Source of the DNA: an uncultured Bacteroidales bacterium | GTDB lineage: Bacteria; Bacteroidota; Bacteroidia; Bacteroidales; UBA932 | Length of the DNA: 5,795 nt | Assembly (NCBI GenBank): GCA_902488725.1 | Contig: CABTXO010000126.1 | Coordinates: 1 to 5,795 of the forward strand | Direction: 5' to 3' | Shown: positions 1 to 5,795 of the stretch, piece after piece | Layout: each line of letters begins with the position of its first letter | Position numbering within the stretch: the stretch's first letter is position 1 | Made by a program: the position numbers and the translations under genes | The notes under the pieces: model-generated | The model's input: only the letters and a program-made list of their open reading frames with translations | What the model was told of the DNA's origin: nothing | Database searches by the model: none

Positions 1-678
1 CGGTTTTGCACGAACGGGGATTTCGTTCCCGATGAAGAAGATCTCCTCTATCAGGAGCTCTCCCTTTGCCGGAGCAGTCCCGTATTGACGGAACTCAATG
101 ATTTTTAATAACTTTCCGTCCGTTGTCTTCACTTCAATCCGCGCATTTCTCGGACCGCGCGAAGAGTTCTCGGAGACATTCAGAGAAAGGTTGCCGTCGT
201 CCTTGGCACGGATGGAAACCCAAGTTGCTTCCGAGGGGATGATCGCATCGTATTCAAAACCCTGCGGAACTTCCACGCGGATTTCTCCGCCGTCGGATGA
301 ACACGAGACTTGTTTTTCTTCCGTATTGTCCGGGGGGACCGGAGATTTCTGCGCAATCGCTACCGTCGCTCTTTTTCCTTCGCAGACAAATGAAAGAGAG
401 GCACTCCGATGCGTACTTTTGATGTTCGGATCGACCTTTATCGTGACAGTCATGTCCCCGCTTCCGGAGGCGGGAAATACGGAGAACCAGGTCTGGCCGT
501 CGGTTTCCGCTGCCCACGCTCCGCCGGATTCCAGACGGAGCGGTTTTTCTCCGCCGTGAGAATCGAATTCCAGGGCCTCGGGAGTTGCTTTCATCCAGCT
601 CTTTTCTTCTGGATTGCAAGCCGCCAGCGCACTCATCAGAAGTACGCAGAAGAACAGTTGTTTTTGAGTGGTTTTCAT
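1..678 (-). CDS. Lipoprotein with two BACON domains and the start of a probable DUF4876 domain (partial, C-terminus beyond window)
   Basis: Last visible gene of the operon; it is open through the window edge, so only the first 226 residues are seen. The N-terminus is a lipoprotein signal peptide, MKTTQKQLFF followed by a hydrophobic stretch and the lipobox LAAC, with the acylated Cys at residue 21. Residues about 30-112 fit a BACON domain (an Ig-like fold common in Bacteroidota surface proteins): a GG turn, a W after SGGA, WFSVFPASGSG, a VDPN strand, R plus alternating beta residues, and a final VAIAQ. Residues about 122-200 are a second, more divergent copy ending IIEFRQYG. From about 206, GELLIEEIFFIGN resembles the beginning of DUF4876 domains. 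This suggests a lipid-anchored, probably surface-exposed binding protein working with the two barrels encoded upstream. An in-frame ATG at 702 would add MKIIFKHH; 678 is preferred because it gives a normal-length signal peptide. BACON assignment is firm, DUF4876 is moderate because only about 20 residues are visible. Confidence 0.85.
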   Translation of the reverse strand, partial: MKTTQKQLFFCVLLMSALAACNPEEKSWMKATPEALEFDSHGGEKPLRLESGGAWAAETDGQTWFSVFPASGSGDMTVTIKVDPNIKSTHRSASLSFVCEGKRATVAIAQKSPVPPDNTEEKQVSCSSDGGEIRVEVPQGFEYDAIIPSEATWVSIRAKDDGNLSLNVSENSSRGPRNARIEVKTTDGKLLKIIEFRQYGTAPAKGELLIEEIFFIGNEIPVRAKP

Positions 679-707
679 GTGATGTTTAAAAATGATTTTC
701 ATTCGTT

Positions 708-2264
708 TCAAAACAGCAGGCCGACCGCTGCGTATACACCGTCGGACCGGTCCTTCCTGCCAAAGAAATCCCGTTCCCGGGCGGCGCGCATGAACAAGGC
801 GGTCCCGGTTTTCAATTCCCGCTGCAGGCGGAAGGAGATGCGTCCCGAGAAACGGCTGTCGGATAATTTCTTATACAGGCTTTCATAATGGTCTGTGATG
901 CAGGCTTCAATCTCTTTGCTGCGCGTGAGCTCGAACTTTTTCCGGAAAGTCCTTCCCCGGCCGGCCCCGGCAGAAAAAGCCAGAAGCCAGCGGCCGGAAC
1001 TTTTCCACCAGCCGGCATCGGCACCGAAAGTCAGTTTGTCTACCCGCATTTCCTGCCTCGGGAACAAGTGGTCCGAACGAGAGGTGTGCAGACCGATGCC
1101 TGACTGCAGAGACCATACACCTGCAGCCGTTTTCCACGACAGCACCGCCGAAAGGGCTCCTTTGAAGACACGGCTCCTGTACATCGTAAAAGCAGCCAGT
1201 TTGTGAAAAGAACCCGATGCGCCGTTGTCGATTATGTTCTCCGTACCTTGACGCAATTCGTATGCTCCAGTCAGGGATGCGCCGAAAGCAATGTCCGAAA
1301 ACGACCTGCGGCAGGACACGAAAGACAGAACCTCCTGCACGGAGAGCTTCGTGATCGGTGCCTCGTTCTGCGCGACCAGATGTCTCGTGACTTGGAACAA
1401 ACCATAGGAAAGGCCGGCATTGAACCCGTCGAAAGGCCGGGACTGCATGACCGCTGCTACCCGGCCTCCTTGACCCCGATAGCCCGTTTCCACGAAGCTG
1501 CTTGTGCCGGCAAAGCGGGGAAGATGGTTCCCGAGTCCCGTCAAATGCCATTCGATTGCATTTGCCCCATGCTCGTTGTAGAATTTGACGTGCTGGCTCT
1601 GGTTATAGATCCTGTACGATGCGTTGAGAGAAAACAGTTGCCGGTCGGTCAGATACCCCAGGGTCAACGTTCCCGAAAAATCAGAAACGATGTTGCGCGG
1701 CCTCGGATCGACCTTGCGGTACTCATGCGACGCCCTGTAACTCCCGGAAACGGCGGTGTGCAATTTCCCGGAAGAGCGTGCGTAATTTCCATGGAACGAA
1801 TATGTCTCGTATTGCAGGTCCCCCCCCAGAGAATCCGCGAGGACATAAGGGTAAAGCAGCATGAAGTCGGAGGTGGAATTCCAGCGTACCTGCTTTTTCA
1901 TCCCCTTTGAATATGCCACGCCGCCTTTCAGCGCCGAACCGTTCTTCATACGGAGTAGGGAAGCGCTTTCAAGCCGTCCGCCGATGCGGCCCTTTCCTTC
2001 TTCCCAGAACATGGGGGACTCTTCCTTTCTATAATCAAAGACCGCACGGACATAGGAATGGGAAGGATTTCGGGAATACATGAATGCGCCCGCCGAGAGT
2101 TCCAGAGGATGTGCCTCAAAGCCGAACAACTCGTTGAGCAGCACCATCTCCGTACGCCGGTTGATTTCCGAGGAGTCCCTGCCCTGTCCATGCAAGAATC
2201 CGGAGAACAGGCAGATGCATAAGGCGGCAAGAAGCGGGCGGGGATATTCCTTGAATCTCTTCAT
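708..2264 (-). CDS. Outer-membrane beta-barrel protein, DUF6850-like
   Basis: A 518-residue protein with a type I signal peptide (MKRFKEYPRP, hydrophobic core LLAALCICLFSGFL, cleavage probably near residue 26). The mature part begins with a helical-looking segment (INRRTEMVLLNELFGFEAHP). After that come many short amphipathic strands with aromatic girdle residues and Gly/Ser/Asn turns, such as FSLNASYRIYNQS, FNAGLSYGLFQV and RWLLAFSAGAG. The chain ends in YAAVGLLF with a C-terminal Phe, the usual BAM recognition signal of outer-membrane barrels. No TonB box, plug or enzymatic motif is visible, so it is not itself a TonB-dependent receptor. Size, layout and neighbours match the family named DUF6850 outer-membrane beta-barrel in Bacteroidota; this name is from recall and not from a profile search. 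Its ATG lies two bases after the stop of the preceding lipoprotein gene, implying co-translation. It may be a second pore or an assembly partner of the receptor; its role is not known. Confidence 0.88.
   Translation of the reverse strand: MKRFKEYPRPLLAALCICLFSGFLHGQGRDSSEINRRTEMVLLNELFGFEAHPLELSAGAFMYSRNPSHSYVRAVFDYRKEESPMFWEEGKGRIGGRLESASLLRMKNGSALKGGVAYSKGMKKQVRWNSTSDFMLLYPYVLADSLGGDLQYETYSFHGNYARSSGKLHTAVSGSYRASHEYRKVDPRPRNIVSDFSGTLTLGYLTDRQLFSLNASYRIYNQSQHVKFYNEHGANAIEWHLTGLGNHLPRFAGTSSFVETGYRGQGGRVAAVMQSRPFDGFNAGLSYGLFQVTRHLVAQNEAPITKLSVQEVLSFVSCRRSFSDIAFGASLTGAYELRQGTENIIDNGASGSFHKLAAFTMYRSRVFKGALSAVLSWKTAAGVWSLQSGIGLHTSRSDHLFPRQEMRVDKLTFGADAGWWKSSGRWLLAFSAGAGRGRTFRKKFELTRSKEIEACITDHYESLYKKLSDSRFSGRISFRLQRELKTGTALFMRAARERDFFGRKDRSDGVYAAVGLLF
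1820..1827. repeat. Eight-base C/G homopolymer inside the DUF6850-like gene
   Basis: The plus strand has eight consecutive C, read as G8 in the coding strand, where it encodes the Gly-Gly of DSLGGDLQ near one third of the protein. It is the longest G/C homopolymer in the window. A one-base slip here would frameshift the outer-membrane barrel. The frame is intact in this sequence. Confidence 0.6.
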
Positions 2265-2266
2265 GA

Positions 2267-2668
2267 TCAGTCTATTCCGTACAAATCAAGCACAAGGGAT
2301 TCCGTATCTCCGACAAGGTTGACCGCCTTGTCCGGTGCATTGTGCTGCGAACACCGCACCGTCTTCACGGTTCCGTCCTCGAAGGTCGCTTCGGCATCGA
2401 ACGAAATCATGTAGACGCCCTTCTGGACGGTCATGCGCCCTCTTCCGTTCACGAACAGCGGAAAGTCATAGTCGTGGGAGGTGTTCAGGTTCAGCATGAA
2501 GCTGCCTTTCAACTCTTCCTTGACCCGCATCGTGACCATGTTACGGCCATCGGGCAGCCTCGCCTCCAGCGACAAATCGCAATAGATGTTCCGGTCATTG
2601 CCGGTCTCGCAGCCTGCAGCAAAAAGAACCATCCAAAACAAGGGAAAAAATCTCCGGATTCCTGTCAT
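2267..2668 (-). CDS. Small lipoprotein with a single beta-sandwich-like domain
   Basis: A 133-residue protein with a lipoprotein signal peptide: MTGIRRFF, hydrophobic LFWMVLF, lipobox FAAGC with acylated Cys at residue 20. The rest looks all-beta: LSLEARLPDGRN, VTMRVKEEL, FPLFVNGRGRMTVQKGVYMISFDAEATFEDGTVKTVRC, then LVLDLYG. The pattern of a turn, VxxGxYxISFDA and a following strand resembles the carboxypeptidase-regulatory-like or N-terminal beta-sandwich module often found at the front of DUF4876 lipoproteins. Cys30 and Cys106 could form a disulphide. The start is set by the ATGA overlap with the receptor stop and by the signal peptide; reading further upstream would only run through receptor coding sequence in the wrong frame. 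It probably sits in the outer membrane next to the receptor and barrel, as an accessory or ligand-binding subunit. I do not recognise a named family with certainty. Confidence 0.85.
   Translation of the reverse strand: MTGIRRFFPLFWMVLFAAGCETGNDRNIYCDLSLEARLPDGRNMVTMRVKEELKGSFMLNLNTSHDYDFPLFVNGRGRMTVQKGVYMISFDAEATFEDGTVKTVRCSQHNAPDKAVNLVGDTESLVLDLYGID
2665..2668 (-). other. ATGA stop/start overlap (translational coupling)
   Basis: The receptor ends ...FKL-TGA and the small lipoprotein begins at the ATG sharing these bases (ATGA). The next junction downstream has only two bases between TGA (2269-2267) and ATG (2264). Such junctions usually mean translational coupling and a fixed ratio of products, and they also support the assigned start codons. 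Confidence 0.85.
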
Positions 2669-5412
2669 AGCTTGAATGTTATTTCCATTCCGAAATAGGG
2701 TTTCATTTTTCGCCGGACCATGACGCCATGGCGCCAATAACTCCGGTTTACGCCGAGCAGTTTGTTCACGAAAAGAGAGCAGAAGATTTTGTCGCGGTAG
2801 AGTTTCTTCATGATCTTCAAATTCACGTTCAGGCTGAAAGGAACGGTTTCTTTCTCGTAGAATGCTTGCGGAAAATCCCGTTCCAGATGGCTCAGAACAC
2901 CGTTTGCCTTGTCTTTCTCCGTAAAAGGACGGGACACGAGATTCTTGTCTATGTAGGAGGCAGGCCAGGGATTTCTGGACAAAGCACCTTTGGTCGTGAA
3001 CCAAAGACACTGGAAAGAGGTGGAGAAGATCAACCCGTGCCGGGGCAGCTGCGTGTCAAACAAAAAGTTCGTGTTGAAATACTCATACAAGGTTCCTTCC
3101 GTCATGTCATAGCGCCCCACGTAAGGGAAGAGTTTTCCGTGCAGAATGACCGCAGGCCTGTAATACTCCGGTTCGCTGTTTGTGTACCGGGTGCGGAACC
3201 AGGCTCCGCTGATTGTGACTTTTGTCCGTAGGGGCTTGATTCTGGCGGAGGACAGCGTGAATTCCACACCTTCCTTGGCATTCCGGCTTCCGTTCGTGAT
3301 GAAAGAGTAGCTGACCAGGCTCGTGTCATGCCGAAAAGGAAGACCTTCCAGAGAGGGGGGAGCTGAAAGAGTGGATTTGTCAATGGCTTTCTCGTCATAG
3401 TCTTTGGCAATCACCCTCCGATAGTCCGAACTCGACCGGAAGCCGGACCGCATGTCTTCCAGAAAATAGTCAACCGACAGGTTGAATCCGTTCCATGCGC
3501 AGTCCATCCCGATCTCCCATTTGAAATTATGGGCCGGTAGTAGATGAAAATTGGTCGGGTCTGTTTTGTACACCAGCAGGTTGACTCTTCGCAGATTTTC
3601 TTCCACCGGCCAATAGTTCAACTGTTCGACATCGCCATAGTAAGGCATGGGGAACAGCTGCCCCATTGTGGGGACTTTCGTGTGCATGCCCGCCCCGCCG
3701 AAGACGGCCGACTCCAGTTTGCGCCCGCCGAGGATGGCGGCAGGAAAGTCCACCCGCAGATTCAGGCGCGGATCGACATGCGGCTTCCGGCATAGATCAT
3801 ATTCCTTGCCCATGTTGGCCATCGCCGAGATACGCGCCCCGGCCATGCTTTCCAATCTGAATCCGTTCCAAGTCCAGCACAAGTCATATTCAGCATAGGC
3901 GGAAAGCTTGTGCCGGGCGGGCAGGACATTGTGGGCTCTCGGCCGGACATTCATGTCAAGGGTAAAGGGGCGCGTAACATCGAAGATCACCCCTCTGCCA
4001 TAATTCTTTTCCATGTTCCATTCGGTTCCGGCACAAAAACGGTGTACAAAACCCGCAGTCTTTCTCGCAAAGGACGCTTTCGAGCGGACATTGGCATAGA
4101 AAGGCCTGCCTTCCACCAGCAGGGTCGTCTCGTAGGAAGACGGAATGATCAGGGCGTCGCTCACTCCCGGGACGAGCGAGGCGGAAACCGGGGTGGGAAC
4201 GGACATGGCGAAATATTTCCACCGGTCGATCAAGTCGTCTGCACAAGAGGCCGATGCATGCAGGGACAAAGAACGGAGAAAGGCCTTCTTTTCTTTTGCG
4301 GAAGCGGAGAAATCTGCAGAAGCCGCGAACCGGTTGTAGGAGGACCTGTAGGTTTCGATAGGTCCTTTGCTTCCGAAATCGAGATCTTTATCCGACTTTT
4401 CATCGTCGAAGGAACCCGTGTAGTCCACCGCACCATTCCATTCACACCTGTACCGGGTGCCTTCCCGGATTTTTCCGACTCTGCAACTTCCGGTAAGCCG
4501 TTTGTAACCTTGACGGACATCCCGCGGATCATTGCGCGCATCCAGATAATTCAGGCTCGCATTCAACGTGACCTTTTCCTTTCCGCCCCATTCGAATCCC
4601 TTGCCGACATAGAACAGCTTGCTGCTCATGTCGCCCTTGAAGCGGGCGTGGAGGTCGTTTCCGCCCTTTCGCCGCTTGATGTTCACCAGTCCGCTCGTCA
4701 ATTCTCCGTATTCCACCGACGGGATTCCGCGGACGATTTCAACGGATTCGATGTCTTCGGTGGCCAGTGTCCGCATGTCGGTTCCGCGGTTGACATAGCT
4801 TGCCCCCAGAAGGCTGAACGCAGGCGTCGACTGGAGATTGGCGTCATTTTCCTGGGGGGCTCCGTCCACCATGAACTTTGTTCCGAGCGCGGAAGTGGAC
4901 GAATAACCCCCGGCGCTCCGGAGATTGATTGTCTGCGGCGCACCGAAAAAGGGATCGACGGCCCGCCCTCCGGGAAGAAGTTCCAGCAGGTCGGCGAAAC
5001 TGGAGGGCTGGATGTGTGCGATGGCATCCTGTCCGATACGGGACGTACTCGTCAGTCCGCGCCCCTCCGTGGCAGTCACGACCACTTCATCGATTGAATA
5101 GCTATGGAAATGCAGCCGATACGTGGCGTTCGGCAAAAATCGAGCCTTCAAGGTGCGATAACCCAACGAAGAGATCTCCACCTCCGCTGGGGCAGACTGT
5201 ACCGTCATCCGCAAAGAGAAGATTCCCAGCGTGTCCGAAACCGTCCAGATTCTCGTTCCGGGCAATCGGACGACGGCCCCTGCCACCGGTTCCCCCGTTT
5301 TGTCATCCACAATTTTTCCGGAAGCGGAATTCTGTGCAGAGAGCGGCAGTCCCAAGAGGAAAAGCGGGATGGCCGGCACAATGTGTCTGAATATATCCGG
5401 GAGTACTTTCAT
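2665..5412 (-). CDS. TonB-dependent outer-membrane receptor with N-terminal carboxypeptidase-like domain
   Basis: First gene of the operon, 915 residues. Residues 1-27 are a signal peptide ending LPLSAQ. Residues about 30-105 form a carboxypeptidase-D regulatory-like beta-sandwich (SGKIVDDKTGEPVAGAVVRL, then SDTLGIFSL and SSLGYRTL). The TonB box is IDEVVVTA at 107-114. The plug follows to about 250: ADLLELLPGG, INLRSAGG, FMVDGAPQ, and the end-of-plug motif ESVEIVRGIPSVEYG with GLVNIKRR. The remaining 665 residues are a 22-strand-type barrel with long loops, ending YFGMEITFKL. It should import a ligand across the outer membrane using TonB-ExbBD energy. No SusD gene follows and SusC signatures are not evident, so a starch-type glycan role is unlikely; siderophore, metal complex, cofactor or peptide are all possible. 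An in-frame ATG at 5439 would add nine residues (MDIYLCKLK) but would place the promoter inside the gene, so 5412 is preferred. Confidence 0.95.
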   Translation of the reverse strand: MKVLPDIFRHIVPAIPLFLLGLPLSAQNSASGKIVDDKTGEPVAGAVVRLPGTRIWTVSDTLGIFSLRMTVQSAPAEVEISSLGYRTLKARFLPNATYRLHFHSYSIDEVVVTATEGRGLTSTSRIGQDAIAHIQPSSFADLLELLPGGRAVDPFFGAPQTINLRSAGGYSSTSALGTKFMVDGAPQENDANLQSTPAFSLLGASYVNRGTDMRTLATEDIESVEIVRGIPSVEYGELTSGLVNIKRRKGGNDLHARFKGDMSSKLFYVGKGFEWGGKEKVTLNASLNYLDARNDPRDVRQGYKRLTGSCRVGKIREGTRYRCEWNGAVDYTGSFDDEKSDKDLDFGSKGPIETYRSSYNRFAASADFSASAKEKKAFLRSLSLHASASCADDLIDRWKYFAMSVPTPVSASLVPGVSDALIIPSSYETTLLVEGRPFYANVRSKASFARKTAGFVHRFCAGTEWNMEKNYGRGVIFDVTRPFTLDMNVRPRAHNVLPARHKLSAYAEYDLCWTWNGFRLESMAGARISAMANMGKEYDLCRKPHVDPRLNLRVDFPAAILGGRKLESAVFGGAGMHTKVPTMGQLFPMPYYGDVEQLNYWPVEENLRRVNLLVYKTDPTNFHLLPAHNFKWEIGMDCAWNGFNLSVDYFLEDMRSGFRSSSDYRRVIAKDYDEKAIDKSTLSAPPSLEGLPFRHDTSLVSYSFITNGSRNAKEGVEFTLSSARIKPLRTKVTISGAWFRTRYTNSEPEYYRPAVILHGKLFPYVGRYDMTEGTLYEYFNTNFLFDTQLPRHGLIFSTSFQCLWFTTKGALSRNPWPASYIDKNLVSRPFTEKDKANGVLSHLERDFPQAFYEKETVPFSLNVNLKIMKKLYRDKIFCSLFVNKLLGVNRSYWRHGVMVRRKMKPYFGMEITFKL

Positions 5413-5422
5413 TTTTAACTTG

Positions 5423-5430
5423 CAAAGGTA
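5423..5430 (-). promoter_or_regulatory. Bacteroidota-type -7 promoter element (TACCTTTG)
   Basis: On the minus strand TACCTTTG matches the Bacteroidota sigma-ABfr consensus TAnnTTTG exactly and sits ten bases before the receptor ATG. At the expected -33 position (about 20 bases upstream) only a weak TTT is seen; the better TTTGG lies some six bases too far away. The implied transcript start leaves a leader of only a few bases. No Shine-Dalgarno sequence is present; the bases before ATG are A-rich (GTTAAAA), normal for the phylum. Confidence 0.6.
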
Positions 5431-5453
5431 GATATCCAAAACGGTGGAGGAAA

Positions 5454-5469
5454 TACCAAATAATTGGTA
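5454..5469. promoter_or_regulatory. Inverted repeat TACCAA-N4-TTGGTA, candidate operator
   Basis: Two perfect 6-bp arms (5454-5459 and 5464-5469) separated by four bases, in an AT-rich stretch centred about 35 bases upstream of the -7 box. The position overlaps or lies just above the expected -33 region, where an activator or repressor could act. The lack of a good -33 element would fit activator dependence. It does not look like a Fur box. Whether anything binds it is inference. Confidence 0.35.
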
Positions 5470-5516
5470 ATATTTTTCACTTCCTCACAAAAGTGGAGCC
5501 TTCCGCGAATGAAACC

Positions 5517-5552
5517 GACCCCCGAAAGTCAGACAAAAGACTTTCGGGGGTC
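5517..5552 (-). terminator. Perfect 14-bp hairpin, probable terminator of the oxidoreductase gene
   Basis: GACCCCCGAAAGTC (5517-5530) and its exact reverse complement GACTTTCGGGGGTC (5539-5552) enclose an 8-base loop. Read on the minus strand it lies about 40 bases after the oxidoreductase stop and is followed by GGTTTCATT, a poor U-tract. The very stable GC-rich stem and its place between two same-strand genes make a terminator the best reading. It separates the oxidoreductase from the receptor operon. Confidence 0.75.
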
Positions 5553-5592
5553 AATTCGATTCGGCGTGTTGGCTTGTCTTTGCGAAGGCTGC

Positions 5593-5795
5593 TTATTTCG
5601 CGAAGGCGTAGGAGAATCCCGGAACCTGGTTCCAGGCGCCACGGGTGAAGTCGGGCACTTCGACCGGACGGTTGCCGTTCTCGATCGAAAGGGCGCCGAG
5701 CGGGCCCACGCAGCACCATTCTGCCAGGTCGTACACGTCCATGTCCAGCGGCAGGCCGTTGCGCAGGCAGTAGACGAGACGGTAGTCCATGATGA
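5593..5795 (-). CDS. Gfo/Idh/MocA-family oxidoreductase, C-terminal fragment (possibly GH109-like)
   Basis: Only the last 67 or so codons are in the window; the reading frame is open at the right edge, so the ATG at 5790 is internal (Met of [10 protein letters not shown]) and not the start. The sequence [15 protein letters not shown], then [16 protein letters not shown] and later PDFTRGAWN closely matches the C-terminal end of Bacteroidota Gfo/Idh/MocA proteins, including the NAD-dependent GH109 alpha-N-acetylgalactosaminidases. In that family an N-terminal Rossmann fold binds NAD(P) and the C-terminal alpha/beta domain shapes the sugar site; the Rossmann part is outside the window, so the substrate cannot be judged. 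Codon use is noticeably richer in GC-ending codons than in the operon genes, which fits a more highly expressed gene. The stop TAA is followed by a strong hairpin, so it is probably not cotranscribed with the receptor operon. Confidence 0.85.
   Translation of the reverse strand, partial: IMDYRLVYCLRNGLPLDMDVYDLAEWCCVGPLGALSIENGNRPVEVPDFTRGAWNQVPGFSYAFAK

Noticed and set aside
98..888. Overlapping plus-strand frames of 153 and 159 codons at the left end, and a 121-codon minus-strand frame at 254-619
   Set aside because: They are shadows of the partial BACON lipoprotein, whose frame on the minus strand has a lipobox and clear BACON motifs.
907..1551. A 214-codon minus-strand frame overlapping the barrel gene
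   Set aside because: Out-of-frame shadow rich in Arg, Gly and Cys; the overlapping frame has a signal peptide, beta-barrel pattern and C-terminal Phe.
1203..1910. A 235-codon open frame on the plus strand antisense to the barrel gene
   Set aside because: Shadow of the DUF6850-like gene; no recognisable protein features and no promoter or leader of its own.
2669..3010. Upstream extension of the small lipoprotein gene to an earlier ATG
   Set aside because: It would overlap the receptor gene by over 300 bases, bury the lipoprotein signal in mid-protein, and the extra residues do not look like a protein domain.
3910..5097. A 395-codon open frame on the plus strand antisense to the receptor gene
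   Set aside because: It lies wholly inside the well-supported receptor gene, has no signal, domain or recognisable motif, and is of a low-complexity Arg/Gly-rich kind expected from the reverse of a GC-rich coding sequence.
2665..5412. SusC/SusD polysaccharide utilisation locus
   Set aside because: No SusD-like gene follows the receptor; the next gene is a 133-aa lipoprotein. The nearby Gfo/Idh/MocA gene is separated by a terminator and does not by itself make a glycan locus.
5478..5495. Small CACTT-N8-AAGTG hairpin between the terminator and the promoter
   Set aside because: Five-base arms are expected by chance in this length; no T-run or other support.
1..5795. CRISPR arrays, tRNA or rRNA genes, insertion sequences, attachment sites
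   Set aside because: I saw no regularly spaced repeats, no structured RNA signatures and no transposase or integrase motifs on either strand.

Overview
The window looks like chromosomal DNA of a Bacteroidota bacterium, most likely order Bacteroidales with a moderately high GC content. The evidence is a TonB-dependent receptor with an N-terminal carboxypeptidase-like regulatory domain, BACON domains in a lipoprotein, an outer-membrane barrel resembling DUF6850, A-rich leaders instead of Shine-Dalgarno sequences, and a TAnnTTTG promoter element. Genus cannot be fixed from the sequence; an Alistipes-like or related gut lineage is a guess from base composition.

Everything recognisable as coding lies on the minus strand, so transcription runs from right to left. 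At the right edge (5795-5593) is the C-terminal end of a Gfo/Idh/MocA-family oxidoreductase, possibly of the GH109 type. About 40 bases after its stop is a perfect 14-bp hairpin (5552-5517), read as its terminator. A short intergenic stretch follows, with a 6-bp inverted repeat (5469-5454) and a good Bacteroidota -7 box (5430-5423) just ahead of the next gene.

From 5412 to the left edge runs one tightly packed operon of four cell-envelope genes. In order: a 915-aa TonB-dependent receptor (5412-2665); a 133-aa lipoprotein whose start overlaps the receptor stop as ATGA (2668-2267); a 518-aa outer-membrane beta-barrel resembling DUF6850 (2264-708); and a lipoprotein with two tandem BACON domains leading into what looks like a DUF4876 domain, cut off by the window edge (678-1). 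There is no SusD partner, so this is not a classical polysaccharide utilisation locus.

The likely picture is an outer-membrane uptake or surface complex: an energised receptor, a second barrel, and two lipid-anchored proteins that may bind ligand or bridge the barrels. The ligand cannot be read from this window. The combination of receptor, DUF6850-like barrel and DUF4876-like lipoprotein recurs in Bacteroidota from general knowledge, but its function is, as far as I know, not established. It is the best candidate here for an undescribed system.
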